Shown: positions 23,860 to 33,689 of the stretch, one piece after another | Position numbering within the stretch: position 1 is the stretch's first letter | How the letters are laid out: each line of letters opens with the position of its first letter | Made by a program: the position numbers and the translations under genes | DNA from: a bacterium | GTDB taxonomy: Bacteria > Electryoneota > AABM5-125-24 > Hatepunaeales > Hatepunaeaceae | Assembly (NCBI GenBank): GCA_025774605.1 | Contig: JALGVR010000003.1 | Coordinates: 1-50,972 of the forward strand | Reading direction: 5' to 3' | Length of the DNA stretch: 50,972 nucleotides | The notes under the pieces: generated by a model | Told to the model about the DNA's origin: nothing | The model's database searches: none | The model's input: only the letters and a program-made list of their open reading frames with translations

Positions 23860-25806
23860 TTACAAACCCTTGATAGTGTAACGACGCCCGTGCTTCTTGT
23901 TGTATTCGGGCCAGTAGAGGTTCTGCGTTTCGCCGACTTCGAGCTGGATGCTTGGGTCTTTCTTTGCCTCTTCAAGTCTCTTCTCCTTCTCGGGATCGAC
24001 CGCCCACAGCGTCAATATTCCGCGCCAGTCGCCGGTGCGTGAAAACTGGCACTCCGGATACGAGAACCTGTTCCAGTAAAGGATGCGCTGGAACGGCGCA
24101 TACCAGCCCAGCGCGAACGGCTGGATGTCCATCAGAATCGAATCTATTTCACGGATCAATTTAACGCGCTTTTCCTGGTCGAAGCATACGTTGTACTGCT
24201 TGATCAGCTCATCGATCCGCTCGTTCTTAACGCCGGCGAGGTTATTCGTATTAAGCGGGTCCGCCGTCCAGGAAGACACATCGTTCTCCGGATTGGGAAA
24301 CAGCAGACCGCCCCAGCTCTGCCAGTGGATCTTGAACTTGCGCTCGTTGACCATCTTGAACATCGTCGAACCCTGGGACTGTCTCAGGTTCAGCTTGATA
24401 CCGACCTTCTTAAGGTCCTCCTGGTAGATGGTCAGAATCCTGGCGAAAGAGGCCGCGGCGAAGGTCAGGTCGAGCTCCAGTACTTCGCCATTGTCGTTTA
24501 CGAGCCAGCCCTCCTGGTTGCGCTCCTTCCAGCCGCATTCGCGCAGCAGTTCGACAGCTTTGTCGGGGTTGTAGCGGTACTTCGGATTGTTCGGATTCTC
24601 ATAGACGCTTCCCGGATAATAGCTGTCCGTGTGAATGTATTCGTTGAAGAAGAGCTGCGACATCAACTTCTCGCGATTAAACAGGAACGTGAACGCCTGG
24701 CGCATCCGCTTGTCGTTGAACGGGGGTTCGCGCATGTTGAAGACGAAACCGGAAACACCCTGCGGTTCGTCGTTCCATATCTTCCGCTTCTGGACAAGAC
24801 CGCGCTTGATGTTGTCGAAATCGCACTCCTCGTGCCACCACTGGGCGCGTCCAACAAGGTAAAAATCAAGCTCACCCTTTTTGAATTTCTCGAACGTAAG
24901 CCGTTCGTCATTGACCACCACGAACTTGATCTTTTCGAAATTCGCCCCGCCTTTACCCTTGGGATTATCCTTGTCCCAATAGTCATGACGTTTCTTGATG
25001 GTCAGTGAACGACCCTTGTGTATATCCTCTTTCGATAGAATATATTGACCAGATCCCGGCGGCATCTCAAACTGGAACACCTTCATATACTGCTTGCCGG
25101 TCAGGTTACCGATATACTTGGCGGGCATGATGCTCATGCCGCCGAAATAGAGGAAGAACTTCCAGTTGAGTTCGTTGGTGTGAACCCTCACGATATAGGG
25201 ACTCTCGGCAACCGGTTCGTCAAATTTACCCCAGATCATGTTCACGTAGGGTGCAAGGATACCATCATCGACACGCAGTTTCCAGGATGCGATCACATCT
25301 TCCGCCGTGACGCGGCTGCCGTCGGAAAACCGTGCATTGGGGTTGATACGGAACCAGAACGTCCTGTAATCATCCGATATCTTCCAGTGGGTCGCCAGCC
25401 CCGGAATGAATTCCATTTCAATGGAGCTGATCCCCATCAGGGTTTCATAGACAAGGTTCTCCACAAGCCTGACGAACTGGCTGTTTGAATCCTTGCCGGT
25501 AATGCGCAGTGTGGACGGAAACTCGAATATCGCCCAGGTTACCGATCCACCTTCCTTCAGGGTAGTGTCGAGGATGGATTCATAGTCGGTGTTGGTCAGC
25601 CAGCCTTCGCCGGTGAAGCCTTCACCGCCAAGCTCTGCGGGAACGTCGGGCAGGGCTCCGGGAGGCAATTCCTCGCGCGTAATTTTGAATTCTGGAACCT
25701 CTTCTCCAGCCTGCTTCTGTTCGCCACCACCACAGCCGGAGACAATCCAGACAAGAATGACCAGGGTGAAAATTATCCGGACGGGAAAGTTCTTTTCTGA
25801 CTGCAT
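23860..25806 (-). CDS. Extracellular solute-binding lipoprotein, family 5 (YejA/OppA-type)
   Basis: Substrate-binding component of the peptide importer, 648 residues. A lipoprotein signal ends IVSGC with the modified Cys at 25, so the protein is membrane-anchored. The mature region has family 5 hallmarks: NARFSDGSRVTAEDVIASW, a MRQAFTFLFNREKL segment and a long C-terminal lobe. It is a first gene with a strong GGAGG site, followed by yejB, yejE, oppD and oppF, so the five genes form a complete importer. The 389-bp upstream gap contains the repeat at 25945-26058 and presumably the operon promoter, which I cannot place with confidence. Confidence 0.93.
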   Translation of the reverse strand: MQSEKNFPVRIIFTLVILVWIVSGCGGGEQKQAGEEVPEFKITREELPPGALPDVPAELGGEGFTGEGWLTNTDYESILDTTLKEGGSVTWAIFEFPSTLRITGKDSNSQFVRLVENLVYETLMGISSIEMEFIPGLATHWKISDDYRTFWFRINPNARFSDGSRVTAEDVIASWKLRVDDGILAPYVNMIWGKFDEPVAESPYIVRVHTNELNWKFFLYFGGMSIMPAKYIGNLTGKQYMKVFQFEMPPGSGQYILSKEDIHKGRSLTIKKRHDYWDKDNPKGKGGANFEKIKFVVVNDERLTFEKFKKGELDFYLVGRAQWWHEECDFDNIKRGLVQKRKIWNDEPQGVSGFVFNMREPPFNDKRMRQAFTFLFNREKLMSQLFFNEYIHTDSYYPGSVYENPNNPKYRYNPDKAVELLRECGWKERNQEGWLVNDNGEVLELDLTFAAASFARILTIYQEDLKKVGIKLNLRQSQGSTMFKMVNERKFKIHWQSWGGLLFPNPENDVSSWTADPLNTNNLAGVKNERIDELIKQYNVCFDQEKRVKLIREIDSILMDIQPFALGWYAPFQRILYWNRFSYPECQFSRTGDWRGILTLWAVDPEKEKRLEEAKKDPSIQLEVGETQNLYWPEYNKKHGRRYTIKGL

Positions 25807-25944
25807 ACAAACTCCTCCACCCCCTCATTTATGGTTACTTTTGCTGAAACAGTATATCCCGGAATGGGAGATCACGTTTCCGTTGATTGCCGGCACTGCA
25901 TTAAATTGATTGTCGGTATTGTATTAACAAAATAATGATTCCCC

Positions 25945-26058
25945 ATCATCGTCATTCCATATCATCGTCATTCCCCATCATCGTCATTCTGACCGAAGGG
26001 AAGAATCTCATCCTAATCATCCCGCTGATCGAGATTCTTCATTGCGTTCAGAATGACG
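25945..26058. repeat. Three 16-bp direct repeats running into a 77-bp imperfect inverted repeat
   Basis: Three units starting at 25945, 25961 and 25977 share ATCATCGTCATTC with a period of exactly 16 bp. The third merges with an inverted repeat with 28-base arms at 25982-26009 (CGTCATTCTGACC...) and 26031-26058 (...TTCAGAATGACG) around a 21-bp loop. The arms mismatch only in a central block. It is the same family as the decayed copy at 19430-19499. It occupies the middle of the 389-bp gap 25807-26195; the rest of that gap holds no gene that I support. Confidence 0.7.
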
Positions 26059-26195
26059 GATCGGGAGTTCATCTACTTCAGTATTCAATCGATAAACGAT
26101 ACTAAGATAACAAATTACAGTTTACAGATCAATCATTAACCCTCTTTTCCCTTACGGCATCTATAATTCGCAATACGGACGCTTGAGCGGTAATC

Positions 26196-26780
26196 TCACT
26201 TTTGCGCGGTTATCTCCATGCTGTCAACCGGATTTATCTTCCTCTCGATCTCCCTCACCCGCTCTTCCAGTTTTTCGTCCGCCGGATTAAGACCACTCGC
26301 CAGCCTGAAATAGACCAACGCCGAGTCGAGCTGTCCGTTCAGGTAGTAATATGTCGCCAGATTGTCGTTATAAAACCACAAGTCCGGATCGCGCTCAACT
26401 GCCAAACGTGAGAAGTGGATCGCCTGCGCGAGGTTCCGGTTGTCTTCAACGGGACCGAAATTGTATGATATAAGACCAAGCTGATAATAGGCGGGAGCAT
26501 AATCGGGAAACCTCAGAACGCTGTCTCGCAGGATCCCGATGGCGCCGGAGGGGTCATTGTCGATGGAAACCTTGCAGTAGGCGAGACAAAGAGCCAGCTC
26601 GGGCTTCTCAACTCCACCGGTATAAGCCCTCTTAAGCCAGGGATAGGCTTCCTCCAATCGGTTCTCTTTATACAGAGCCAAACCCTTTTCCGCGGCTTCT
26701 TCAGCTGGAATCCCACAGCCCAGGGCGATTATCATGATAGCCATGCTGAAGCAGATCAGCCGCGTCATTCGAAGTATCAA
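26196..26780 (-). CDS. TPR-repeat lipoprotein
   Basis: 194 residues. An N-terminal lipoprotein signal ends IIALGC with Cys at 22. About four degenerate tetratricopeptide repeats follow (GLALYKENRLEEAYPWLKRA; APAYYQLGLISYNF; FYNDNLATYYYLNGQLDSAL). Such proteins are protein-interaction scaffolds anchored to a membrane, and the partner is unknown. The start is either a TTG at 26780, overlapping the methyltransferase stop as TTGA, or an ATG at 26768; both keep the signal. Last gene of the hutU-yjbQ-methyltransferase run. Confidence 0.85.
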   Translation of the reverse strand: MILRMTRLICFSMAIMIIALGCGIPAEEAAEKGLALYKENRLEEAYPWLKRAYTGGVEKPELALCLAYCKVSIDNDPSGAIGILRDSVLRFPDYAPAYYQLGLISYNFGPVEDNRNLAQAIHFSRLAVERDPDLWFYNDNLATYYYLNGQLDSALVYFRLASGLNPADEKLEERVREIERKINPVDSMEITAQK

Positions 26781-27622
26781 TATCTTCCCGAAGTTGCACT
26801 GTAGATCAGGATGCCCGCCGCGACCGCCAGGTTAAGCGATTCGGAACGGCGCGCACCCGGTATGGAAATCATCTCGTCGGCCAGTTCAAGGTATTCCCGG
26901 CTCAAACCGCCGCTCTCGCCGCCGATCAACAGGATGCGTGATCCGGAAGGATCAATTTTCCGCCGGGCCTTGTCATCGTGTGCGACTGCCGCCCATACCG
27001 TTGCGCCCATGCTCTTGAACCTGCCGATATATTCGCGTAAATCGCCGCGCTTGAGAACAGGCATGCGAAACAGAGCCCCCATTGAACCGCGTATCACCTT
27101 GGAGTTATACGGATCGACCGAACCCTGCCCCAGCCATATCTCGTTTACGCCGAAATAATCAGCAGAGCGGATCAGTCCGCCAAGATTTCCCGGGTCCTGA
27201 AGCTTCGACACCGCCACGATCAGCGAAAACGGATCGCCCGGCTGGCAGTGAATGAACCCCGGCTGTGGTGCAACCGCGCTGATGCCCGGCGGGCTTTCAA
27301 GATCGGAAATCGACCTCATCAAACGCTGGTCGACCTCCCTCAGATTGACCCCATGCTCAGCCAACCGACCGATAAGGACGGGATTGGTTTCAGCAACCTC
27401 CGGCGTGTACCACGTTCGCGTCAAGGGATGTCCGGCGTCGAGCGCCTCCTCGATCAGCTTTATACCCTCAAGCAGTATGCCGTTTTCACCATCGCGCCTG
27501 CCGGAACGTCTTCCCCATTTGATCAACTTCCGATCAGACGGCGAAAGAGATTTTGCGGGAAGATCCTTACGGTGTTCGGTCGTGGCTCCGCGAGAGCTGA
27601 ATCGCTTCTCCGGCGTCGTCAA
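26777..27622 (-). CDS. SpoU-family RNA 2'-O-methyltransferase
   Basis: 281 residues with an N-terminal substrate-binding domain and a C-terminal SPOUT knot. The three SpoU motifs are DPGNLGGLI at 143-151, LLIGGESGGL at 231-240 and IPGARRSESLNLAVA at 254-268. This family (RlmB, TrmH, TsnR) transfers methyl from SAM to ribose 2'-OH in rRNA or tRNA; which RNA is modified cannot be read here. The basic, disordered first 45 residues are likely RNA-binding. It overlaps yjbQ by 4 bp. Confidence 0.93.
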   Translation of the reverse strand: MTTPEKRFSSRGATTEHRKDLPAKSLSPSDRKLIKWGRRSGRRDGENGILLEGIKLIEEALDAGHPLTRTWYTPEVAETNPVLIGRLAEHGVNLREVDQRLMRSISDLESPPGISAVAPQPGFIHCQPGDPFSLIVAVSKLQDPGNLGGLIRSADYFGVNEIWLGQGSVDPYNSKVIRGSMGALFRMPVLKRGDLREYIGRFKSMGATVWAAVAHDDKARRKIDPSGSRILLIGGESGGLSREYLELADEMISIPGARRSESLNLAVAAGILIYSATSGRY

Positions 27623-28053
27623 TTGGAAACGCCCATAATCTGCAACACCAGACTGCGCCGGCGCGGTCGATTATCGAAATCGGCCAACACCACCTGCTGC
27701 CAGGTTCCAAGCGTCAGGCTGCCGTCCGATACCGGCACCTGCAGGGACGGCTTGAACAGCGCCGCCAACAGGTGCGCGTACCCGTTGCCGTCATGCCAGG
27801 TGGCGTCGTGAGCATAAGGTACACCTCTGGGAGCAAGCTTCTCACATAGCGCGGGCAGATCCTTGAGCAAACCGGGTTCGTATTCGATGGTGGTCACGCC
27901 GGCCGTCGAACCGGGGACGAATATGGTCATCACGCCGTTGCGTATGCCGGACTTTGCCAGGAAGTCATTTACCTGACGGCTGAGGTCGATTATATCCGGA
28001 AAACCGCCGGTCTGGAGTTCAACAGTCCGAGTATGAACTTGAAAGCCGGTCAT
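27619..28053 (-). CDS. yjbQ: YjbQ/UPF0047 family protein
   Basis: 144 residues, a normal length for this single-domain family. Conserved segments are [19 protein letters not shown] near 45-63, [21 protein letters not shown] with family histidines near 83-103, and [15 protein letters not shown]. coli YjbQ has weak thiamine-phosphate synthase activity, but the physiological role of the family is unclear. The start overlaps the hutU stop (ATGA). Confidence 0.92.
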   Translation of the reverse strand: MTGFQVHTRTVELQTGGFPDIIDLSRQVNDFLAKSGIRNGVMTIFVPGSTAGVTTIEYEPGLLKDLPALCEKLAPRGVPYAHDATWHDGNGYAHLLAALFKPSLQVPVSDGSLTLGTWQQVVLADFDNRPRRRSLVLQIMGVSN

Positions 28054-29705
28054 TTCTTCAGCATCGGTATTTTGACGCCCAACTTCACTGCTGTCTGGAT
28101 TGCCTTCTCGTAACCTGCGTCGGCATGGCGGATTACGCCGGTTGCCGGATCATTCCACAGCACCCGTTTCAGTCTTGCCGCCGCTTCGGCGGTACCATCG
28201 CAGACGATGACCAGGCCGGCATGCAGAGCATAACCGATTCCCACGCCGCCGCCGTGATGATACGAAACCCAGCTTGCACCGGAGACGGCGTTCACGAGGG
28301 CGTTGAGAATCGGCCAGTCGGCGATGGCGTCGCTGCCGTCCTTCATGCCTTCGGTCTCGCGGTAGGGCGAGGCGACCGATCCGCAGTCAAGGTGGTCGCG
28401 TCCTATTACGATCGGTGCGCTCAATTCACCGGATGCGACCATCTCGTTAAACGCCAAGCCCAGCTTGTGCCGTTCGCCCAGGCCGAGCCAGCAGATGCGC
28501 GACGGCAATCCCTGGAAAGCCACCTTCTCTTCAGCCATGCGGATCCAGCGACCGAGCTGTTCATCATCCGGGAAGAGTTCGAGCAGCTTTCGATCGGTCT
28601 TGAAGATATCTTCGGGATCGCCTGAAAGCGCCACCCACCTGAAAGGACCCTTACCCTCACAGAACAACGGCCTGATGTATGCCGGGACGAAGCCTGGAAA
28701 ATCGAAAGCGCGTTCGGCGCCTCCCTTTTCAGCCTGAGCCCTCAGGTTGTTGCCGTAGTCGAAGGTTATCGACCCGCGATCCATCAGCCTGATCATATCC
28801 TCAACATGCCTGACCATGGTCTGGTATGACCGCCTGACGTATTCAGCAGGATCTTTGCCGCGCAGTTCGAGCGCCTCGTCATAACCGATACCGACCGGAA
28901 CGTAGCCGTTCAGCTCGTCATGTGCCGAGGTCTGATCGGTCAATACTTCCGGCGTGATATTACGCTCGAGCAATCTATCCAGAAGATCAACGGCGTTGGC
29001 CGTCACGCCGATCGACAGCGGCCGCCCGTTCTCCCTTGCCTGCAACGCCCAGTTGACAGCCTCATCGATATCCCCGGTACTGCGGTCGAGGTAGCGCGTC
29101 TTGACGCGCCGGGCTGTCCGTGCGGGGTCGACCTCGGCGATCAGCGCCACACCTTCGTTCATTGTAATCGCCAGCGGTTGAGCTCCACCCATGCCGCCCA
29201 ATCCGGCCGTAACGATGAGCCTGCCTTTGAGGCTTCCGTTGAAATGCTGACGGGACAGCTCCGCCAGCGTTTCGTAGGTTCCCTGCAGGATGCCCTGGGT
29301 CCCTATGTATATCCAGGAGCCGGCGGTCATCTGACCGAACATGATCAATCCCCGGCGTTCGAGACCGCGGAAATAATCCCAGTTTGCCCAGTTGGGAACA
29401 AGGTTGGAATTGGCGATCAACACCCGCGGCGCGTCCCTGTGTGTGGGTAAAATCCCCACTGGTTTGCCGGATTGAACCAACAGCGTCTCATCATCGGCAA
29501 GGTTAATGAGACTTTCGGCGATCGCCCCAGCCGCTTCCCAACTGCGCGCGGCTCTTCCGGTTCCGCCATATACGATCAGCTCATCACGGTTCTCGGCAAC
29601 ATCCGGGTCAAGGTTGTGCAGCATCATCCGCAGCGCTGCTTCCTGAATCCAGCCGCGGCAGTTCAGCTTGCTTCCCCTTGGAATCTTCCAGTTTCTTATG
29701 TCCAT
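28050..29705 (-). CDS. hutU: Urocanate hydratase
   Basis: Cytoplasmic NAD-dependent enzyme that converts urocanate to imidazolone propionate in histidine breakdown. The 551 residues match the family. NAD-contact segment [12 protein letters not shown] is at 168-179, and [20 protein letters not shown] with [19 protein letters not shown] lies in the C-terminal third. The other histidine-utilisation genes (hutH, hutI, hutG) are not in the window, so the gene is isolated from its pathway. It lies downstream of rplQ behind a probable terminator and leads the overlapping run hutU-yjbQ-methyltransferase-TPR lipoprotein. Confidence 0.96.
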   Translation of the reverse strand: MDIRNWKIPRGSKLNCRGWIQEAALRMMLHNLDPDVAENRDELIVYGGTGRAARSWEAAGAIAESLINLADDETLLVQSGKPVGILPTHRDAPRVLIANSNLVPNWANWDYFRGLERRGLIMFGQMTAGSWIYIGTQGILQGTYETLAELSRQHFNGSLKGRLIVTAGLGGMGGAQPLAITMNEGVALIAEVDPARTARRVKTRYLDRSTGDIDEAVNWALQARENGRPLSIGVTANAVDLLDRLLERNITPEVLTDQTSAHDELNGYVPVGIGYDEALELRGKDPAEYVRRSYQTMVRHVEDMIRLMDRGSITFDYGNNLRAQAEKGGAERAFDFPGFVPAYIRPLFCEGKGPFRWVALSGDPEDIFKTDRKLLELFPDDEQLGRWIRMAEEKVAFQGLPSRICWLGLGERHKLGLAFNEMVASGELSAPIVIGRDHLDCGSVASPYRETEGMKDGSDAIADWPILNALVNAVSGASWVSYHHGGGVGIGYALHAGLVIVCDGTAEAAARLKRVLWNDPATGVIRHADAGYEKAIQTAVKLGVKIPMLKK

Positions 29706-29724
29706 TCTGCAGCCTTAAACTAAA

Positions 29725-29753
29725 GAAGGCAACCCTGCATAGAGGCTGCCTTC
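29725..29753 (-). terminator. Probable terminator of the ribosomal protein operon
   Basis: Minus strand: 7-bp stem GAAGGCA/TGCCTTC, extended by further pairs, followed by TTTAGTTT. It lies about 140 bp after the rplQ stop and 20 bp before hutU, so it should separate the S10-spc-alpha transcript from hutU, perhaps incompletely. Confidence 0.6.
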
Positions 29754-29895
29754 AATTTTATATCTTAAATCTTCCGAAGAACCCGTTGTTATTAACAGGA
29801 GTCATCAATGAAAAATGGGGCTTATTATTCGTCTTACACACTGAACTGATGGTTGAAAGATCAGTATCGACCTGTGACATAATTTTCCTGCGAAG

Positions 29896-30537
29896 TTACT
29901 CTTTTTCTTCCTCATCAGAGGTTTCAGCCTCCGGCGAATCAGTGGATTCGGCTGCTTCATCCTCTGATGTGAGCGGTTCTGCTGACGACTTGATTTCAGC
30001 ATCTTCCACAGGACTCGAATCAATCGTTCCCGGCTCGAGATCCTTGTCTTCCGGGGACACCGCCCTCTTCTCCGGAGCAGCCTTAGCCTTCTTCTTTTTC
30101 TTCCCCTCGACCGCGCTCTTCTGAGCCGTCTTCAGGCGGGACTTGGCGCCCTTCTTTGACGTGGGCGCCGCGACAGCGTCATCAAAGCCGACCAGCTCAA
30201 GGATAGCCATCGGAGCCGCATCGCCCTGACGCGATCCTATCTTGATGATTCTCGTGTAACCGCCGTTCCGGTTCTTGAAGTGAGGGCCAAGGTCGGTGAA
30301 CAGCAGCTTGACCGCCTCGCCGTCGCGAATGTAGCGCTTCACGTGCCTGCGGTCAGCGACGCTTCCCCGCCGTGCAAACGTGATCATACGTTCGGCAAAT
30401 CGCCGCGTATATCGGGCTTTTCCCAGCGTCGTTATTATACGCCGGTGCATAAACAGGGCAGCCGACATGTTGCCAAGCATCGCCTTGCGATGGCTCTTTG
30501 ACCTGTTCAGATGCGTTTTATCGTTACGATGTCTCAT
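29896..30537 (-). CDS. rplQ: 50S ribosomal protein L17 with long C-terminal extension
   Basis: The first about 118 residues are a complete L17 (MRHRNDKTHLNRSKSHRKAM; RRIITTLGKARYTRRFAERM). The protein then runs on to 213 residues with a Lys/Ala-rich stretch followed by a strongly acidic Ser/Glu tail. The extension is probably disordered and nearly doubles the usual length. Last gene of the superoperon after rpoA, the usual order. Confidence 0.96.
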   Translation of the reverse strand: MRHRNDKTHLNRSKSHRKAMLGNMSAALFMHRRIITTLGKARYTRRFAERMITFARRGSVADRRHVKRYIRDGEAVKLLFTDLGPHFKNRNGGYTRIIKIGSRQGDAAPMAILELVGFDDAVAAPTSKKGAKSRLKTAQKSAVEGKKKKKAKAAPEKRAVSPEDKDLEPGTIDSSPVEDAEIKSSAEPLTSEDEAAESTDSPEAETSDEEEKE

Positions 30538-30627
30538 TTTGGATCATTTATTAACAATTTTGGTATCAATCTGCAGGCGCTTTCGGTTCAATCTCCGGGT
30601 ATCCGAAGCCTCGCGATTCCGCGGTGA

Positions 30628-31641
30628 TTAAGATTGATTCTGCTGTGCCTTCCTGTAAGTTTCCGGACCCAGATATTTCTCGATGTCGAAGCCAAAGTGC
30701 AGGTCGTGTTCATCGAGGATGTCGTTCAGCTCATAGAGGGATTTCCTGCCGAAATTTTTGAACTTCAACATCTCCGACTCCTCCTTGGAGACCAGGTCCG
30801 CAATGGTCCTTATCTTGGCTTCCTTAAGGCAGTTGGCCGATCTGACCGAGAGCTCGAGTTCATCAACCGGCTTGCGCAACAGACGCCTGATCCTGAGGAT
30901 TTCCTCATCCGTCTCGATCCCCTCCTCCTCCGGACTCGGTTTGACTTCATAGTTGATAAACAACTGGATATGATCACGAATGATCTTGCCGGCATTGGTC
31001 AGAGCGTCGTCGGGTGTGATGGAGCCGTCAGTCTGTACTTCGAGGAGCAATTTCTCATAGTCCGTCCGCTGACCGACGCGCGTGTTTTCCACGGTGAAGT
31101 TCACCATCTCGACGGGAGTATATATCGCATCCAGCGGGATTGTACCGATCGGCATATCCTGATCCCTGTTATCCTCGGAGGGGACGTAACCCCTGCCCCA
31201 TTTCATGGTCAGTTCGATCGAGAAGTCCGCGTCTTCATTCAAGTGTGCAATCTCGTGTTCCGGATTGAGTATCTCTATCTCATTCGAATTCTTCTGCAGA
31301 TCACCCGCTTTGAAGACCTTCGGACCAACGAGATGCAGCCTGACCTTGGCTGATTGATTGTTCAACAGCTTAAGCTTGACGCCTTTCAGGGCAAGGATAA
31401 TTTCGGTAACGTCCTCAATTACGCCGGGAATAGTGCTGAACTCATGAAGTACTCCATCTATTCTCATCGAGGTCATTGCCGTTCCCGTGAGTGAAGCCAG
31501 CAGTACGCGACGCATTGCATTACCGATGGTTATGCCGTAACCTCTCTCGAGCGGTTGAATAATAAATTTGCCGTAAGTCGATGAGTATGTGGCGTGATCC
31601 ACTTCGATCGATTCAGGCATTTGGAATCCTGTTCCATTCAT
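30628..31641 (-). CDS. rpoA: RNA polymerase alpha subunit
   Basis: 337 residues with an N-terminal dimerisation domain (YGITIGNAMRRVLLASL; assembly surface around residues 30-60) and a C-terminal domain (about 255-320) with VDELELSVRSANCLKEA, which binds UP elements and activators. The start has GGAGG about 10 nt upstream. Located between rpsD and rplQ as in most bacteria. Confidence 0.99.
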   Translation of the reverse strand: MNGTGFQMPESIEVDHATYSSTYGKFIIQPLERGYGITIGNAMRRVLLASLTGTAMTSMRIDGVLHEFSTIPGVIEDVTEIILALKGVKLKLLNNQSAKVRLHLVGPKVFKAGDLQKNSNEIEILNPEHEIAHLNEDADFSIELTMKWGRGYVPSEDNRDQDMPIGTIPLDAIYTPVEMVNFTVENTRVGQRTDYEKLLLEVQTDGSITPDDALTNAGKIIRDHIQLFINYEVKPSPEEEGIETDEEILRIRRLLRKPVDELELSVRSANCLKEAKIRTIADLVSKEESEMLKFKNFGRKSLYELNDILDEHDLHFGFDIEKYLGPETYRKAQQNQS

Positions 31642-31668
31642 CCCTGTAAATCCTCCGGAAAGGCTTAT

Positions 31669-32298
31669 CTACCGCGAATAAAGCTCGACTACAAGTTGTT
31701 CGTTCCCGATTACGGGAATCTCTTCACGTTTTGGACGAGCAAGCATGGCGCCTTCCATTTTCGCCTTGTCCAGCGACAGATATTGGACTATCCGTTCCTG
31801 ACGCATTCGCCGCATGGCTTCATGAATTACTTCAAGCTTGCGTGATTGTTCCCGCACCCGCACTATATCGCCGGGACGAAGGGTGTATGAAGGTATATCA
31901 ACCTTGTGATTATTTACTTCGAAATGACCGTGATTGACAAGCTGTCGTGCCGCGCGCAACGACGGCGCCATTCCGAGCCGGAAGACCACCACATCGAGTC
32001 GACTCTCAAGCCCGACAAGCATATTTTCCCCGGTGATGCCCTTCTCTACCGACGCTCTCCGATATGTATTCCTGAACTGCTGCTCCAGAAGGCCATAACT
32101 ACGTCGTATCTTCTGCTTCTCCCTGAGCTGGACGCCGTAATTTGAGAGTTTGAAACGGCTGCTCTGACCATGTTGCCCCGGTGGAAAACCTCTGCGTTCA
32201 AACGAGCACTTGGTGGAATAACACCTGTCTCCCTTCAGGAAAAGCTTGACGCCTTCACGACGGCATTGTTTGCAAACAGCTCCCGTATCTCGAGCCAT
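31669..32298 (-). CDS. rpsD: 30S ribosomal protein S4 (zinc type)
   Basis: 209 residues. The zinc-binding form is shown by C9, C12, C26 and C31 in the N-terminal part. The S4 RNA-binding domain (SRLDVVVFRLGMAPSLRAARQLVNHGH) starts near residue 98. S4 binds 16S rRNA early in assembly and often represses its own operon. Confidence 0.98.
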   Translation of the reverse strand: MARDTGAVCKQCRREGVKLFLKGDRCYSTKCSFERRGFPPGQHGQSSRFKLSNYGVQLREKQKIRRSYGLLEQQFRNTYRRASVEKGITGENMLVGLESRLDVVVFRLGMAPSLRAARQLVNHGHFEVNNHKVDIPSYTLRPGDIVRVREQSRKLEVIHEAMRRMRQERIVQYLSLDKAKMEGAMLARPKREEIPVIGNEQLVVELYSR

Positions 32299-32379
32299 CT
32301 ATACCTCTTGTATCTCCAATTTCACTCTGTAATTCTGAACAGGCAGTATCGCGCTGTTCACGGTAACAGATTCAATCCA

Positions 32380-32769
32380 TTAAATCCGACGCTTTTTCTT
32401 GGGTCGGCAACCGTTGTGAGGCAACGGAGTCACATCGCGTATCGACGTAATCTCCAAGCCCGAAGCCTGGAGCGATCGAATCGCAGATTCGCGCCCCGAA
32501 CCCGGTCCCTTCACCAATATGGAAACCTTCTCCAGTCCCAGGTCCATGGCGGCTCGGGCAACGCTGTTCGCCGCCTGCTGCGAGGCGAAGGGTGTGCTCT
32601 TGCGTGAACCCTTGAAGCCGACCCTGCCGCTGGAAGTCCAGGCTATAACATTACCGTACACATCCGTAATGGTAATTATGGTATTGTTGAAGGAAGCCTT
32701 GATATGAGCCACGCCGGTCGCATCGACCTTCTCCTTCTTCCGCGTTCTCTTTTTCTCGCCCTTTGCCAA
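32380..32769 (-). CDS. rpsK: 30S ribosomal protein S11
   Basis: 129 residues with the normal core ([52 protein letters not shown]). The start is a TTG at 32769 with AAGG about 8 nt upstream; no ATG lies near. A 152-bp gap to rpsM upstream contains no gene that I support. Confidence 0.97.
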   Translation of the reverse strand: MAKGEKKRTRKKEKVDATGVAHIKASFNNTIITITDVYGNVIAWTSSGRVGFKGSRKSTPFASQQAANSVARAAMDLGLEKVSILVKGPGSGRESAIRSLQASGLEITSIRDVTPLPHNGCRPKKKRRI

Positions 32770-32921
32770 TTGAAAACCTTTTATTATTCCTGACTAAAAG
32801 TAGACCAAATTCAACGTTCACCCTGCGATCAAACAGGATTGTCCAACCTCCGGTTTTTCTCCACCAGTTCCTGTTCCGACTGTTCGGTCCTGAATTAGAC
32901 CATTATCCATGAACAGAAATA

Positions 32922-33293
32922 TCATCCCTTTTTCTTGGATGGTGATGTCCTGCGTTTGCTGCGTCTGGTGTGTGCATTGTTGCGCGTGTTCTGACCACGC
33001 ACCGGCAAGCCGCGCTTGTGACGCATACCGCGGTAGCATCCGATGTCGATGAGTCGCTTGATATTCATCTGCACTTCCGTGCGCAGATTTCCTTCAACCT
33101 TGTACTCATCACTGATCAGGTCGCGAATGCGTTTGACCTGTTCGTCCGACAGTTCGTCCGATGAGGTGTCCGGATCTATTTTTGTCTTCTTCAGGATCTG
33201 TTGCGACGTCCTGATACCTATCCCATAAATGTGCGTCAATGCGATCTCAATCCGCTTATTACGCGGCAGATCAACTCCAGCAATACGAGGCAT
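32922..33293 (-). CDS. rpsM: 30S ribosomal protein S13
   Basis: 123 residues, a complete S13: [20 protein letters not shown] at the start, [22 protein letters not shown] near 84-105 and a basic tail. It contacts the 50S subunit and P-site tRNA. ATG start. Confidence 0.98.
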   Translation of the reverse strand: MPRIAGVDLPRNKRIEIALTHIYGIGIRTSQQILKKTKIDPDTSSDELSDEQVKRIRDLISDEYKVEGNLRTEVQMNIKRLIDIGCYRGMRHKRGLPVRGQNTRNNAHTRRSKRRTSPSKKKG

Positions 33294-33340
33294 CCTCGCT
33301 CCTTAAATTTCCTCGGACTTGAGACGAATATAAATGCAAA

Positions 33341-33454
33341 TCAGCCCTGCCGCTGCTTGTGCTTGGGGTTCTTGCAGATGACTCGAACCACGCCCCGCCG
33401 ACGGATGATTTTACAGTTATCACAGATGCGCTTGACTGACGTTCGCACCTTCAT
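33341..33454 (-). CDS. rpmJ: 50S ribosomal protein L36 (zinc type)
   Basis: 37 residues, too short for most ORF lists. It begins [11 protein letters not shown] and has the zinc ligands C11, C14, C27 and H32. The ATG at 33454 is the family start; a longer frame upstream overlaps infA and is not used. It lies between infA and rpsM, as usual. Confidence 0.96.
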   Translation of the reverse strand: MKVRTSVKRICDNCKIIRRRGVVRVICKNPKHKQRQG

Positions 33455-33467
33455 GACTTCAGTCCTC

Positions 33468-33686
33468 TCATTTATATCGGTAAGTGATGCGCCCCCGTGA
33501 CAGATCATAGGGCGACAGCTCCACGGTAACCCTGTCACCAGGCAGAATCTTTATATAATTCATTCGCATTCGTCCGGAAATATGCGCCAGCACCACATGA
33601 CCCTGGTCAAGCTTGACCTGGAATGTCGCGTTGGGCAGTGTTTCCAGGACTACGCCATCAACCTTTATTGCTTCTTCCTTGGGCAA
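33468..33686 (-). CDS. infA: Translation initiation factor IF-1
   Basis: 72 residues, a single OB-fold: [38 protein letters not shown] and the C-terminal [11 protein letters not shown]. It binds the ribosomal A site at initiation. The start is a TTG at 33686, 3 bp after the map stop; the family alignment requires this position and no ATG is available. Confidence 0.98.
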   Translation of the reverse strand: MPKEEAIKVDGVVLETLPNATFQVKLDQGHVVLAHISGRMRMNYIKILPGDRVTVELSPYDLSRGRITYRYK

Positions 33687-33689
33687 AAC

